A stretch of 64,000 nucleotides of DNA from Schizophyllum amplum (lineage: Eukaryota; Basidiomycota; Agaricomycetes; Agaricales; Schizophyllaceae), in assembly GCA_007026445.1 (NCBI GenBank), contig VDMD01000006.1, positions 744,001 to 808,000 on the forward strand, written 5' to 3'. The notes under the pieces were generated by a model. It was not told where the DNA came from and ran no database searches. It saw only the letters and a list, made by a program, of their open reading frames with translations. Below, piece by piece: positions 1 through 11,894 of this stretch. The translations under genes were made by a program, and so were the position numbers. Numbering within the stretch: position 1 is the first letter of the stretch; every line of letters starts with the position of its first letter.

Positions 1-29
1 TTTAAGCAAGTAAAACGTGTAGCTACGCA

Positions 30-84
30 CCTAGAGCGGTAGCAACCAAGTCAGTGATAGAGACTTGGTTGTGTCCGCTCTAGG
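30..84. repeat. Long imperfect hairpin (two stacked 10-bp stems)
   Basis: Bases 30-39 (CCTAGAGCGG) pair perfectly with 75-84, and 43-52 (CAACCAAGTC) pair perfectly with 62-71. The stems are separated by a 3x3 internal loop and closed by a 9-nt loop. It lies just beyond the decayed DIRS-type retroelement that fills the next 2 kb. It may be an end structure of that or another element; the role is unknown. Confidence 0.7.
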
Positions 85-2108
85 AGCAACGTGTCTCGGC
101 ATTCGCCGGAGTACTATACAGTCGGGTGGGTCATGTGAGATAGATGCGGTCACGTGATCGGAAAAGCGCGAAGATATACCAAAACCAGGGATAACGCGAG
201 ACGTGCTTGGTCACCCCTTCCAACAACACGACGAGTACTCGCAAAGACACCACTGAGGCCCTTGCGTCCCCTTGCATCAGTGAAGATCTCCACTTCCTCG
301 CAAGATGGCCGCAGAAGGCGCACCCCATTCCACGACTCCGAGAAAGCGCGCCACCAGCGGATGTCCGCTTGCGCCCCGGAAGAAATATGGAGGGTCGAGA
401 AGGGGGAATGAAACTTGGAGGAGAAATCAAGAAGGCGCCGAAGGAAAGCACGCGACCCGGGAATGACCTGCGAACAGAACTGCAGAAAGCCATTGAGCTC
501 CTGCAATTCATGGAGAGAGCATTGCAACATTGATGTCCACTTAGCAAGCAAGTCATGGAGGTAGGCAAGCTTATCGTTGGGCAGACGGGCCTCCATCCAA
601 ATAGAGTCAAGGATGAGGCCAAGGAACTCGAGTACTGTGGTCGGCCACACAGTCTTTGAGTCTTGGAAGCAGAGCCCAAGTTCACGACCGAGCACCATAA
701 CCCACTGGACGGCGGCGTGAGACAAAGAGTCGCTGGTTGAAGGGCTGAAGGACAGGAAGAAGTCGTCCAAATAATGACGCAGGGCAGCAGGGATGTGACG
801 TTGAATGATCCAGTGCAATGCCTCTGCAAAGAGATTGAAGATATATGGTGCGGACTTTAAGCCGAAGGCGAGTACCAGCAGGTAGTAGAGCTGAGAGTTC
901 CAGTGGAAGCCCAGATGATGCCAATCGGCGGGACGAACGGGGATATGCCGGAAAGCGTCCTTCAGATCCAACTTCGCCATCTTGGTCCCCGGCCCAGAGC
1001 GGACAAGGTCGTCCGCGGCGCGCTGGAACATGTCGTAGGAGATAGCGCCCTCAGAATCAGGTATCCCGTCGTTTACGGAGGTGCCGTGGGGCCAGGAGAG
1101 GTGGTTGATAAGCCTGAGCTTGTTTGGGTTCCGCTTCCGGCCCACCGCTCCCAGAGGCGAGCAACGGAAATGTTCGAGGGGGTCTGATGGAAACGGGCCA
1201 CGGGCATGACTACTTGCGAGCAGTGTCTCCACCGAGGAGGTAATGAAGTCGGGGGTGTCCAAATGCTGATTTGAGATTCCGACATGCACGAGCAGATTCG
1301 GGACCCACAAAGCCCCTATTAGCACCGTGCTGTATGATATGGAGTATGGAGTGGACGAAGTCCTGGTCGGGATAGTCCTTGAGATAATACGCCCATGCGT
1401 CAAGGATGAGCGGCGAGGATACAGTAGGGGATGACGGAGAAGAGGGTGTGTGATGCAAGTTGCAGTGTGGGTCCGAATTAGGGCGAAGAGGAGGTAAAGT
1501 AGATGAGGGTGGGAACAGGGAAGCGTGAGGGAGCGAGGGGGAGAACAAGGTGTCCGACTGCAAAGGAGGTGGTAACGATAGAGGAACCGAGAGAGACTGG
1601 CCCGGGTGTGCCGCCCGGGAATGGCACCAACGCCGCGGGCGGCGGCACGCCCTGCCAGCTCCCTCCTTTGTCGTCAGCTGCAAACAATCACGCTCCACGT
1701 GGCCCGGTGCCAAGCAGCGCTTGCATATGTGCTTCCTGCCCCCGGGCAGGGGGACGACGTGCAGGAGCCGGAGTTGTAGTTGAAGCAAGCCTGCTCGTTC
1801 TTGGGCAGGGCACCCTGCCCGAAGGCGAGCTGGCTGACTTCGTCTTCCCCGCTCGCGCACTGGCCCCGCTGCTCAAAACCGGGAGGAGCGGGCGATGGAG
1901 CAAGATGGTGCTGATGAGGTCTCCCTCGGGACGCATCCAGCCCGCGTAGTTGCCGTTCTGCATCTCCCGTCAACGCAAGAGGTGGAAGGACATGTGATAG
2001 TCCATCACGCACCCCATGTCCTATGGTTTGTGTAAAGTGACCCAATGTAACCAGTACAATTGTTGACAAAATACGAGGATCTAACGGGTGACCCGTTAAG
2101 GGCCCCAA
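85..2108 (-). pseudogene. DIRS-order (tyrosine recombinase) retrotransposon: gag C-terminus and reverse transcriptase, decayed
   Basis: Reading leftwards on the minus strand, a gag-like segment (2108 to about 1745) leads to a Cys/His knuckle. The knuckle is split over two frames: CFNYNSGSC in one, then CKRCLAPGHVERDC in the next, with the shift in a G/C run near 1740-1755. A Pro/Ser stretch follows, then DAWAYYLKDYPDQDFVHSIL, the usual lead-in of agaricomycete YR-retroelement polymerases. After another shift near 1310 the reverse transcriptase runs to about 150: RLINHLS, KLDLKDAFRHIPV, GLKSAPYIFN and the catalytic YLDD are all present. The start of an RNase H (FTDARG) follows, then a stop at 150. 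No recombinase is seen here. At least two frameshifts make it non-functional. Related fragments lie at 20.5-21.0 kb (gag) and 39.9-42.6 kb (RNase H plus recombinase). Assignment to DIRS order rather than Gypsy rests on the flanking motifs and those related fragments. Confidence 0.75.
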
Positions 2109-2289
2109 ACCCTCTCTGTTGCCTTTTTGTGTGGTTATAACCTGCTCATCAGGCCATTTTGCTTGCCAGATAAGGCATTAGCCAGAGGGGGGGGGTGAGG
2201 CCATAGCATTTATTGAGGGGGTATTGAGAGTTAAGCCAGTTAATATATATAAGTGGTAGGTAAATAGACTCGTCCCGGGACCGCCGGTG

Positions 2290-2430
2290 GGCGCGCCGAG
2301 TTAACGGCAGAAGGGCCGGGGGGCGCGCCGGCCCCCGCCCTCAGCGCGCGCTCCCCGCCGCTGCCCCCGCCCCCGCCGCCGCCGCCCCCGCCCCCGCCGC
2401 CGCCGCCGCCGCCGCCCTCGCCGACACCTC
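2290..2430. repeat. CCG/CCCCCG microsatellite
   Basis: A run of CCG and CCCCCG triplets and hexamers (about 2340-2425) in a G/C-rich block. On the minus strand it reads as polyglycine in an apparent ORF, which is taken as a by-product of the repeat and not as a gene. Confidence 0.85.
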
Positions 2431-3380
2431 CATTGCTGTGCACTGTTTCCGCCCATGCGCACCTCCTCGCTCAGCGTGCTCCTCCCGCTGTGTTGGCGCT
2501 TCCTGCCGCCGTCGCCGCCTTCGCCACTGCTGCCCTCGCCGCCGTCGCCGCCGCTGCGTGCCGCTTCCGCGTGCTCCTTACCATGTGTACCTCCTCGCCC
2601 AGCGTGCTGCTCTCTCTACCCGCTGCGTTGCGAATCGGATGGCGTGCCGGCCGAGCGCCATCAGTGTACTGCATGGCTTGCCGCGTACACTGAAGTGCCG
2701 CCGCGGCGCGGGGTCTCGGCGCGCTCCCTTGCTGCCGTTGCAATGGTCGGCATAGCGCCTCACTGCTCCGGGCGCGCGCTCGCCGACAGGAGGGCGCACC
2801 GTGCGCACTGGGAATGCCGCCGCAGCGTAGCTCTCCCTGGACTCTCCTGGTGGCCACATAACGCCTTGCTGCACCAGACGCGCGCTCGCCGAGTGGAGGG
2901 GGGACTGTGCGTACTGGAGCTGCCGCCGCAGCGTGAGATCTCCGCGCGCTATCCTCATTATCGTCGCCGCCAGCGCAGCACCTCCTCGCTGCCTCGCATG
3001 AATATGTTGCGTGCTGAGCGGACAGCGCGTCCCTCTTGCTGCCATCGCGGTCTTGCTCCCTTCGCACCCCTGGACGTCCTGTAGTATGCCGGCGAGCGGC
3101 GCCGTCATCGGTGCCTGCCATCCTACTCCCGCGTCACGTCCGCGCCTGCAGCGACACGCTGCTACGCTCGCGGCGAACCCGCTACCGCCGCGTGGAAGCG
3201 CGCGGCGCAGTATACACTGCAGGGCTGAGCCGTGGCCGCCTCTCTACGTCGACCCCCGGTGTCCTCTCGTGCGACGTTCTCCTTCCGCTCCCAATACTCT
3301 CTCGTCGCACGGCATACTCCAAGACACTGCTGCTCGTCGAGCCCCTTGCTGGCTGCGTATATGTTGGCTTGCGCGGTGCT
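2431..3380. repeat. GC-rich degenerate tandem repeats between the DIRS relic and the KDZ gene
   Basis: Repeated phrases such as CACCTCCTCGCTCAGCGTGCT / TACCTCCTCGCCCAGCGTGC (2460, 2588) and CCGCCGCAGCGT (2818, 2926) recur with variation. Overlapping open frames on both strands share no conserved motif, so no gene is called. The segment holds the 3' flank of the KDZ gene, whose stop codon is at 3381. Confidence 0.5.
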
Positions 3381-6300
3381 CTAGACCGCCTCCACAGCGC
3401 CCGCCGCCGAGATGCTCGCGTCCACGTCGTCGTCGTCGTCTTTGAGACGCAGCATCTCTCGAGCTGCTGCGAGACTCAAGGCGAGATCTCCTTCGTCAAG
3501 CAGCCCGGTACTCCGCTGGCCCTCGAAGATAAGGCGTTTGCTGCGTCCGATCGGCTTATTCCAGTCGGCAAGAAAGCGGTCGCGTAGGTCCATCCATTGT
3601 TGTGCGTGCTTCAGGGCGTAGGCGCGGGTGCCTGAGCTATATGCGTCGCCGCGTCCGATGTCGATCTCGGCCCTTCTGCGCCAGACAGACGCCTCGCTCT
3701 CCAGGCTCCTGAGACAACGGCGCATGTCCTCTTGAAGCATGATCACTTCCTCGTCCCACCGATCCTTGCGCGCAAGCGCCTTCGCCCAAAGACATCGAAC
3801 GGCTGTATGATATGTCAATATAACGAAAAGAAAGGGGTTGCGAACTTACTCTTGAGGACATCGTTGTCGTCCTCCGATGGTGCGCCGTTCGAGGTCCATA
3901 GCCACGACATTTGATGCTTGCCCGTCGAGACGTGGATGTGTCGAGGCCGAGTCGAGGACCCAGCGCGAGATAACTGAGCCAGAGCTGCAGCATCTGGCTC
4001 CGCCTCTTCGCCTTCGAGCCGTAGGTCGGAGGGTAACAGAGGGGGGAACTGGTCGTCCTCGGCAACCCCACGGAGAGCGAGTATAGCTGCGCGAGTGTGG
4101 CGATAAGCAACAGCGTCGAGTTCGATCTTGCCTTGTAGCGTCTCCAGGAGCGCGCGCGCGCGCGTCGATTTCTTCTGCCCCGTGACGTGCTTGTTGCGCC
4201 ATTCGATATGATACTGCTTTGCGTGCAGCTTTCGTTGCAGACCGTTCATGAGGTCATGCGCGCCCGCTATGGGCAACTTCAGCTCCTTCTCCGGGAGGCC
4301 CTCTGCACAGATCATACGCCGGACGTTGCTCGGGAAGTCGGACGGCAGGTAGATCGTCTGATGCTCGACATCAACTGCGCGGACGTCCTCGCCCTCCTTC
4401 TCCTCAATGTAGGCCTGCGCCCCCGGCATGTGCACTTTGCTCAGCTCGTCGAATTTCTCTTTCTTGGCGAGGAGCGTGCGACGGCGATTGTTGATGATGC
4501 CTTCGAGATTCATCGGAATGACGGCAGGGCCTTGTATATCAGCCATGATCCTTCGCCTATGATAAACTAACATCAGCTCATAGGGGGTCTAATCCGACGA
4601 AATGTACGCACTGCGCGACTTCCAATTGCAGCCCAGCTGAGATAAACGCGGTTTGGCTTGTCGTGTGAACCCCCGCACGCCCGTCCTTGATCTCCTGCAT
4701 CTCCTCCGCGTCGAGCATCTGCCGCACCTGGGCCTCCGTCATGTTGCCTGTCCAATGTCAGCCAGCGAGCCGCGCATATCTGTGAACCTGCTTACTAGAC
4801 ACCGGCATGGTAAAGGGGCTCGAGCCACTGCGATTGGACTCCCAACGGCGCACATCAGCCTTCCACTTCTTCACCTCCCCCGGTTCGACGTTGTTATTCA
4901 CGCGTTTGAATGCCTCGATCTGCACGGCTCGCTCGTCTATAGCAATGACGAGTCTCCGTGCCAGCGTGGTTACTAGAGTAAGGGTCAGAGTTGGACGGCG
5001 ACTTCGAATGGTAAGCATGTACCGACACCGACATTCTTCGCAAAATTGCAACGGTCCCCTTTCTCCTCAAGCCAGTCATGCCGCGAGCCCTCGCCCATCT
5101 CTTTCGTGGCCCACGCGAAGGGGTTGAACATAGACCAGATGCGTTCTATGCCTTCACCGTCCGTCCTGCCGACTTGATGATACTTCAGGGAGTGTACGGA
5201 GCGACAGAGCTCCTCGTGAATGCCGCCGTGCCAAACAGGAAGGCCAAACGTGATGTCGACGAGAGGGTCCGGTTGAAGGTGCGTCGGCAGCTTCTTCACT
5301 CGCTCGCGGAAGTTTACCATGTACTGGCAACCAATATCATACGAGCACGTCGTCATCGGACTGCCCAGCTGGCGAAGCACAGAGCAGAGTACATAATCAA
5401 CGTTGCAATATCTGAATCCGTAGGTGAGCATGACGGGGATTTGCTTCCAATGGAGACGCACGCACCGTTCGCCCTTTTGCAGGTCAGCGAAACCGTGCGG
5501 CTGAACGACTTCGTGGCGAGCGCAAATAACACCTCCTACGCCTGATACGCGCAAACCCTTGGTGATCTTGGTGTCCTTCTCCGCCAATGCGGCGAACGCA
5601 ATGCATGAGCTGATCTGCCGGATCAGTCAGAGTAGCCCTTCAAATGGGAGGCGGAGATGTGAGGTACGTGTTTCTAGACAAATGGGGAGCGCCAAACCCG
5701 CCGAGAGCGATACTGCGAATTCCCGGTGCGGGGAGAACTCAAAGCAGTACCGCTCGGGGTGGAAATTGGGCCTACGTGTTCGGGGAATGGGGCGCGAGTG
5801 AGAAGAAACAAAAGACTTACGTCGGTCTCCGACACGTACTTGGCGACATGTTCCTTGTACGGCGCTGTGTCGACGAAGTACCCAAGACCCTCACCAAGCG
5901 CAGGGCCGCTGTGCTCGTTCTTCCTGATGCGGTTTTTGAGTCGGAAGTTCGCGTCTACGGCCAGAATCGTTTGAAAGCGGTACCTGTTTATACGTCGTCA
6001 GTCATCGTCACAAGTAAGCTCATGCGCACTTACTTCTCGCGCTCGGGCAGAGCCTCCCACCCCACCGGCAGATTGACGCCAGGACGGGGGCATGCCCAGC
6101 AACGAACGGCGGCCTCTCCGTGCGCCGTACCTGCGATACCGGTGGCTGCGTTGCCACGGCCGCATCGTTTCATACGCAACAAGAACGCGTACTGTCGTGC
6201 CATGCGTCCCAGAGACTTCTCTCTATCCTTCAAGCACGTCAGCTGCCAAAACATGCCTGTCAACCTCAGTATGTACGTACCGGGACGGCGTGAAGACCAA

Positions 6301-7373
6301 GGGCATCAGTATTCGTCTCGAGGACCTTGATATGATTATGCGCATTGACGTTCGCATGAACAGCAGCGAGCCGGAACCAGTCCAGCGCGGCGAATGTTGC
6401 GCACGTCTCCGGATCGATGGATGTAGCAGGGTACCAGCGGTTTCGCAGGAGTTGAATGGTGTGATCGGCCGCTGGACCTAGACGACATCCGCAGAAGAGC
6501 ACCCGGACGGAGTTTATGCGCTGGTCGAGTACCGTCATGGTGCGAACAAGGGGTTCCGGCCTAACGCAGTTACGTCCGCCATGTCCCAGCTGGTAAACGA
6601 GTCCGAGAGACGCGAGGGATACCCTCGTCCAATAGGAACCGGTCCAGCTCTATTGCAGTATTAGGAATGTCTGTAGAGCAGCATGAAAAGCGACGCACCT
6701 CGATCGTGTGTAGTGGCATGCAACGATGCCTCTCCAGACAGCATGTCAGACACTCGGTGAAGTCACCGCATTCCCAACAACAGAGAAGGTAGCTCTCCGG
6801 AAGCCGTGGACTCTCGCGCCGGGCACCACCTGGTATGGAATTGCCGCCAGGTTGTGCTGAATGGAAAGGAACGTGCGCCTTGCTGCACGTCATACAGCAC
6901 GGATCGGCAGGGGATGCTCGCAGCCCGTCGCCCCACATGAATTCTTCCAGGAATGCCTGCTGCGACTGTTCTCGCCAGGTATCCATTGGGTTCGCCTTCA
7001 TATGACATCTATCAGGCTAGTTCACGAATAGTCTGAGAAACAGACGTACCTGGCGCTTCCATTTTCCTCCTGACCCCGCATCGGCGCCCTCCTCAGGCGT
7101 ATCGAAATCGGCAAGACTGGGATATTCGAACGCGATATCGGGCTCCTGGGTGCTCTCCATAGGCTTCCATGCCGAGTGGGGTGCGTCGATATCGTTCGCT
7201 CTGCGTTTCTTGGGCGCAGGAACGCGTAGAGTATCCGCGTCGCTTGCCAGTCGCCGGCCGTCGGAAGATAGACTGAAGGAAAGATGTTTTGCCGCGGTAG
7301 AGTTATTGCGTAAGTCGAAGTCATGAGAGAAACCAAGATCCTTGGGGCGTCGTCCAGCTTTCCCAGACGCCAT
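3381..7373 (-). CDS. KDZ (Kyakuja-Dileera-Zisupton) transposase, CxC2 type, 1113 aa
   Basis: Eleven exons (plus-strand coordinates): 7373-7050, 6995-6699, 6649-6281, 6242-6034, 5983-5821, 5614-5466, 5411-5023, 4972-4796, 4747-4612, 4556-3850, 3802-3381. They sum to 3342 nt with no internal stop. Most introns are 38-55 nt; intron 5 is 206 nt. After a basic N-terminus comes the CxC2 cysteine cluster (exon 2: CCMTC, then CCWECG and CLTCC followed by HRCMPLH). The KDZ core follows: WTGSYW, FCGC, WYPATSIDPETCATF, then VDANFRL (first catalytic Asp, exon 5), GVICARHE and DLQKGER, SYDIGCQY (second Asp, exon 7) and GRTDGEGIERIW (Glu). The C-terminus is helical and ends in an acidic Asp run. KDZ enzymes are DDE transposases described with lineage-specific expansions in fungi. 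Length and motif order match intact family members, so this copy may still be coding. I could not find convincing terminal inverted repeats or a TSD around it. Confidence 0.93.
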
Positions 7374-7701
7374 GATTGAAAGAGTGGGCGGGTGACGGCG
7401 CAGTCAGAGCACAAACAAGACGCGATCGAGTCCTGATCGACTCCCTCGACGTGTCGTGAGATTCTCACGGTCAGGTTTTTGTTCAACCATGGTGCCCTTT
7501 GGCGTATACTGCTCCTGATAGATGCCTCTTTATGACAAGACACAGAAGATCATCACGATAATATAGTATACGCTCGACTTATAGAGCGACCATCTTACGG
7601 GGGACAATAGTTGCAACGAAACACGCTCCTACGGCTTTCAACCGTAGGAGCGTGGTTAGTTCGCATAGCAAACATCTACATAACAAGTACAAGTCTATCT
7701 A
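7374..7701. other. Intergenic: KDZ 5' flank and unknown-gene 3' flank, with hairpins
   Basis: This holds the promoter side of the minus-strand KDZ gene and the 3' side of the next minus-strand gene. Apart from the strong hairpin at 7622-7654 there is a small CGCTC...GAGCG stem near 7572-7590. No ORF with family motifs was seen. Confidence 0.5.
7622..7654. terminator. Perfect 13-bp stem hairpin downstream of the 7702-9467 gene
   Basis: CACGCTCCTACGG (7622-7634) is followed by a 7-nt loop and its exact reverse complement (7642-7654). It begins 47 bp past the stop codon of the minus-strand gene, so it would fold in that transcript's 3' region. Whether it helps 3'-end formation, RNA stability, or marks a transposon end is inference. 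Confidence 0.5.
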
Positions 7702-9467
7702 CTACTCGCTGAACTCATACGTCAAGGTCGCGCCATGCGCGTTGGTGATAGTATGCAGACGAGCTGCAGGCGCAGCGGGAGCCTCCCTCGGTCGACTAGC
7801 GTATTGTAATCAGTTACTGAGGATGCCGATGATGTATACAAATACTCACCGTGTCATGAGATAGCGCCCGGGGGGTCCTGGAACGCGCTGTCCGGTCTTC
7901 CAATTGGAGGCATGGGTGGTGCTGCGTCCACGATAGACCTCTTCAGAGCTGCTGGGGTCGAATTCGGAAGGAGGGAGCGGCGACGACTCAACCGCTGTCG
8001 ACGAGCTGCGCCACTGCACGGGCCGCGTCGGGGTGGAAGACGCTACCGGGGCCCGTCGGGGCATAACGATCTCGTCATCCGATGTCGGAGCGCCGCGCGG
8101 CGTCGGCGTTGTGGATCCATCGCGAGCCGGAGAACTCGAGGCCTGAGACGCGCAGCTTGTCGAGACGGGGGTGGACTGGAGGCTGGTCGGTAAGCTACGC
8201 AGCGGTGTGCTCGGTCGCCTGATGACCAGGCCTGACGACGTCATCTGGCCCGCAAGACGGCGCGTCTTCGCGGGGGAGAACCCGTTGGCCTGACACGCGT
8301 CTTCGAACGTGAACGGAGGCGGCAGCGGGTAGACATCACGGAATGAGTACACTCTGCACGGGGAGGTGAGAGGAGCACAAACGGAAAACATGAATGCACG
8401 CACTTGCCGAGTTCGGGCTTGACCTTGCTGCCTGCGGTCGCATAGGCAATGTCCCGGGGGCTCAAATTTCTGAGCATCTGCCGTGCGGTCTTCCCGCCCT
8501 TGACGAAGCGCGGCCCGATGTCTCCATTGACCGGACGGATTTGAGGAACACCGTGTTCGAGCATTTTGGTTGGGGGGATGAAGGACGGTAGCCTGTGAGC
8601 GGTGGTGAATTGCCTAAAGGGCGATCAGCAAAGACACACTCATCATGAAAGGATTAACGCACTCCCACGCCGCTCCCTTGAGATTCCACCACACGTCCTT
8701 CTCCAGTTCCGCGGCCTTGTCAGAATCCACGATGTACACCTGCTCCTTCTCTTGATCGGCGGCGTCGACCATGTCCGGGCTAAAACAGATACAGGTTAGA
8801 AAGATATGTCGGACGTGTAGACAACCGAGCAACGCACACGAAGGCAGACTGGAGGTCGAGCTGGCACGTCATGAGGAGCTCCGGCCAAGACAGAGTGACA
8901 TCCGCCTCGACGGCACGCTTGATGCGGCTAAAGACGGCGTAAGCACCAGTCGCGCATGATAGGAGGGGAGAACGACTCACTATTCAGCAGTCTGCTTGCC
9001 CAGCGGCGTTGAGAAGAAGGCGGAGAACCGTTGATACCCGGCACTGAGGTTGAGTGGACCATCTTCCGCGCCGTTGGGGGGCGCATTTTCGTCGTCGCTC
9101 AAGGTCGACGCGTCGAAAAACGTATTTTCACCCTCGCTCGAGCTGGACAACTCCACTGGATGTGCGTAAGCATGCGCCAACAGGGTACCATACAAAAAAG
9201 GATCGACGTACCTGGAGACGCCTCCGAAGCGATTGTTGCAAGAGTATCAAGGAGCGGGGTCGTGCTGGCGAGCGTGGTCGCACTGACGAGCAGGGTCGCG
9301 CTGGCAGCCGGGGTCGCGTCGGCGGTCGGCGAGGTCGCGTCGGCGGTCGGCGAGGTCGCGTCGGCGGTCGGCGGGGTCGCGTTGGCGGTCGGCGGGGTCG
9401 CGTTGGCGGTTGACGACAGGCGGTTGACGGAAAACAAGACAGTAGAGTCAGATGCAGATGGAGCCAT
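7702..9467 (-). CDS. Unknown 481-aa agaricomycete protein, seven exons
   Basis: Exons 9467-9212, 9155-8981, 8927-8838, 8779-8663, 8613-8404, 8353-7850 and 7795-7702 sum to 1446 nt and splice through six introns of 49-58 nt without a stop. The start is the ATG at 9467, just after a CT-rich leader with TTAAAA about 65 bp upstream on that strand. Layout: a Thr/Ala/Pro-rich N-terminus with five 7-residue repeats (about residues 19-51), an acidic linker, then a compact region (about residues 125-290). That region includes LSWPELLMTCQLDLQSAF, KDVWWNLKGAAWEQFTTAHR and LSPRDIAYATAGSKV. Then comes FTFEDACQANGF and a long Ser/Pro-rich, probably disordered tail. I do not recognise a family and assign no function. 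The regular splicing and well-kept frame argue for a real gene. Its neighbours are a KDZ transposase and RNase H1-N-domain genes, so it may be mobile-element cargo or a lineage-expanded gene. Confidence 0.75.
9313..9417. repeat. 21-bp coding minisatellite, five units
   Basis: Five consecutive 21-bp units (9313-9333, 9334-9354, 9355-9375, 9376-9396, 9397-9417) built on GTCGCGTYGGCGGTCGGCGR. On the minus strand they encode the Ala/Thr/Pro 7-residue repeats of the unknown 481-aa protein. Because 21 is a multiple of 3, unit gain or loss keeps the frame. Confidence 0.9.
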
Positions 9468-10613
9468 TATGGAAGTAGAGAGAAAAGGGGGGGAAGGAAA
9501 AGAGAGATAACGCTGCGAGCAAGATCGCCCATTTTAAGGGGATGGATGAGACGCCCGCGTCTGCCATGAACAGGTGGTGGTCGGAAGCGAAGTTGTACTG
9601 GCTCGCTCCCAAATTAGCAGATCGAGCCGTCATCACGGCATTTTCCGGTGAACTTCAACATCAGGCGTGACTGCATGCAGAGTGATGCTCGCAAGACATG
9701 AGTGCACCGTGCTGTCATATTGCAAGTACAATACACTATATACCTGAGTATTCTGTGATCTAGAACGTCAGACGGACCGTGTAGCCAGTCCAGACCACCC
9801 AAATTTAAGCAACTCGAACTCGAGTACTAGGTAGCGACGAGTCCCGTAGCGCGCCGTGCTGCATAGCGGATTGACCGGGCAGCTTGATAATGCTGCAAAA
9901 CATAGATCGTACATCAGCTCGTGTGCCCATCCTGATACGCTACTGGACTGCGCCGAAGCAGTGGCCTCTCAAATGAGTCTCGGTCATGAAATTTAGCATG
10001 TCTTGTTCAACCAACTTATATGCCTAGCGCAACTCGACAACGCGACCTGTGCGTACTTGCATCACACACCAATGTAACTTGGTCCGTGAGCTGAGATAAG
10101 CATGTATGTCTCCTGCGTACTCGTTCAGTGACTCGGCCGGGGTCAGTAACATGGGATTTTGAGTCGTACTAAAGACACGGCACGGTATGAGACAGCTAGC
10201 ATGAACTCACGGCGCCGCATCTATTCAACAGGTTGCAGATGACTTCAGCCTCCCTCCTCCCTCATTGCTCATAGCTCAGTGTACATACTACTGGTATGAC
10301 AATGAGTATCTGTGGATATGCAACAGGCGAGCGTGATTTTGAGTGTGCTGAGGTCCATTAGGTGAGTTCTCGTTCTCGCGGCGAGAGAACGATAGAACAG
10401 CTACATGGCCGCCTCTACCCAGCAACTCGCGTCTGATGAATAAATGTACGGTGATTGACTATTCTGTCTCTTTCTGTACAGAGATCTGCCCAGCGGACGA
10501 GCTATGTCGTGCACGCCGACTCGACTCGACACTCAACAATTGCGTCGATCTCTGTTCCATTGTTCATCTACATTGCTATTCCAAGATGTCAATCGACGTA
10601 TACTACGATATAT
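9468..10613. other. Gene-free spacer
   Basis: About 1.1 kb without a supportable gene on either strand. It holds the promoter side of the 7702-9467 gene (right next to 9467) and the 3' flank of the 10614-11358 gene. An imperfect stem with GTTCTCGTTCTCGC on the left arm lies near 10366-10398. Nothing else is recognised. Confidence 0.5.
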
Positions 10614-11358
10614 TTACCCGCGCGTCATCTTGTAAACATCGCCGGACTCGAGCGATGTCTTGAAGGCCCCAATGGCTGCGTCGCGCCCGCCATAGCTTCT
10701 CTGGCTCGCTCCTTTGAGCCCCGTCGTCGAGAGCATGGCTTCGTGACTGGGGATAAGTTAGTCCCTTCGTTTATTAGCCCTCCGAACTACTTACTACGTG
10801 CGGTATACACCAGGTTGAGCACCTTTGAATACAACGTACCATAGATGGCCGTTCGGAGCCATGGCGAGGCTGGTCTCGTCGTCGATAAAGGCAGTGCACA
10901 GTACCAGGTCGTCAATGCTCAGCCGAGTCTCCGTGACCTGCTGTCCGACGGCTGCCGCCACACCCGCGAACGAGAATGTCAAGCCGCGACTGCGGGCCGC
11001 TTCGAATGCTGCATGTGCCTCGTTCGTCGTCTTGTAGCCTAGGTACGAGTTGTGTTTGACGCCAGCTACCTGTGCCCGACAATCATCCCTGCCAGACCGC
11101 TTGTTAATCACTGTGAACCGTTCGAGTGGTGCGAGCTGAGACGGACCAGCTCGTATATACCCCTGCCTTCTGTCCGAGGAAGACGACGTATGCACCGGGC
11201 TTCTTCGATTTGCGAAGGGGCGCCACTAGCGTCGTATCCACGGATGTGTTTGAGGGCGTTTGCGCGGTAGAAGCGGCGGGAGGTTCTGCCTCGTAGCGGG
11301 GCGGACGATCGTCTGCGACGGTGAGGTGGAAGAGACGCTGTGTGAGCTCGTCGGCCAT
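10614..11358 (-). CDS. Protein with two RNase H1 N-terminal (hybrid-binding-like) domains, 211 aa
   Basis: Exons 11358-11147, 11088-10798 and 10746-10614 (636 nt) are joined over introns of 58 and 51 nt. Each half carries the fold signature of the RNase H1 N-terminal domain (Pfam Cauli_VI/RNase_H1_N). Domain 1 is around residues 55-107: AYVVFLGQKAGVYTSWDDC, then VAGVKHNSYLGYKT and the EAHAAFEAA helix. Domain 2 is around residues 155-207: WYVVFKGAQPGVYRT, TGLKGASQRSYGG, AAIGAFKTSLE. In both, the first intron-exon border falls in the middle of the domain after GVY, so the halves only become visible after splicing. No catalytic RNase H part is present. In RNase H1 this domain binds RNA/DNA hybrids and dsRNA; in free-standing agaricomycete proteins the role is unknown. 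The next gene to the right encodes a related single-domain protein on the same strand. Confidence 0.85.
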
Positions 11359-11894
11359 AGCTTGCAGTAAGAACGCTCACAGGCTTACAAGCGGCGCTCT
11401 TTTAACACGGCAGGCTGAGCGCGATTAGGCCGGCTGCCTGTCGTGACAGGTGGCGACCGGCGGATCGAGGGCGGGAACTGCAGGAAGGACGCTTTTTTGA
11501 ATTTTTAATCACCGCGCACGCTCGTTTTGCGCGCGATCGCGCTAGAAGGAAGTTTATACACCACGATTCACGGCGATGTGCTCCCCCGACCCATGTTTTT
11601 GCATCGTGCATTTGCGGACGTTGAGGGACGGGAATATTTGCGTCAAGATTCCGTATGCATTACGCGCACGCGCGGATATTACTGAACCTGTCTTGGAGGC
11701 TGCTGCTCATTGTCTGACACGCGGCGCAATATTCGAATGGACTCAAGATGAATGACATTTTGTCATGGTACAGGCAGACAAGAACGCTCGTATATATGCA
11801 CGACAGTGACGAAGAGGATCATTTTGAGGCGCGGGTCGAACAGCTGGGTGTATACAAATGAGTAGGGGACTGCGGGTTGTACGAGAACACGAAC

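Noticed and set aside
2455..3108. Overlapping 200-aa frames in GC-rich DNA
   Set aside because: Frames on both strands, Arg/Ala/Pro-rich, no motifs. High GC content suppresses stop codons.
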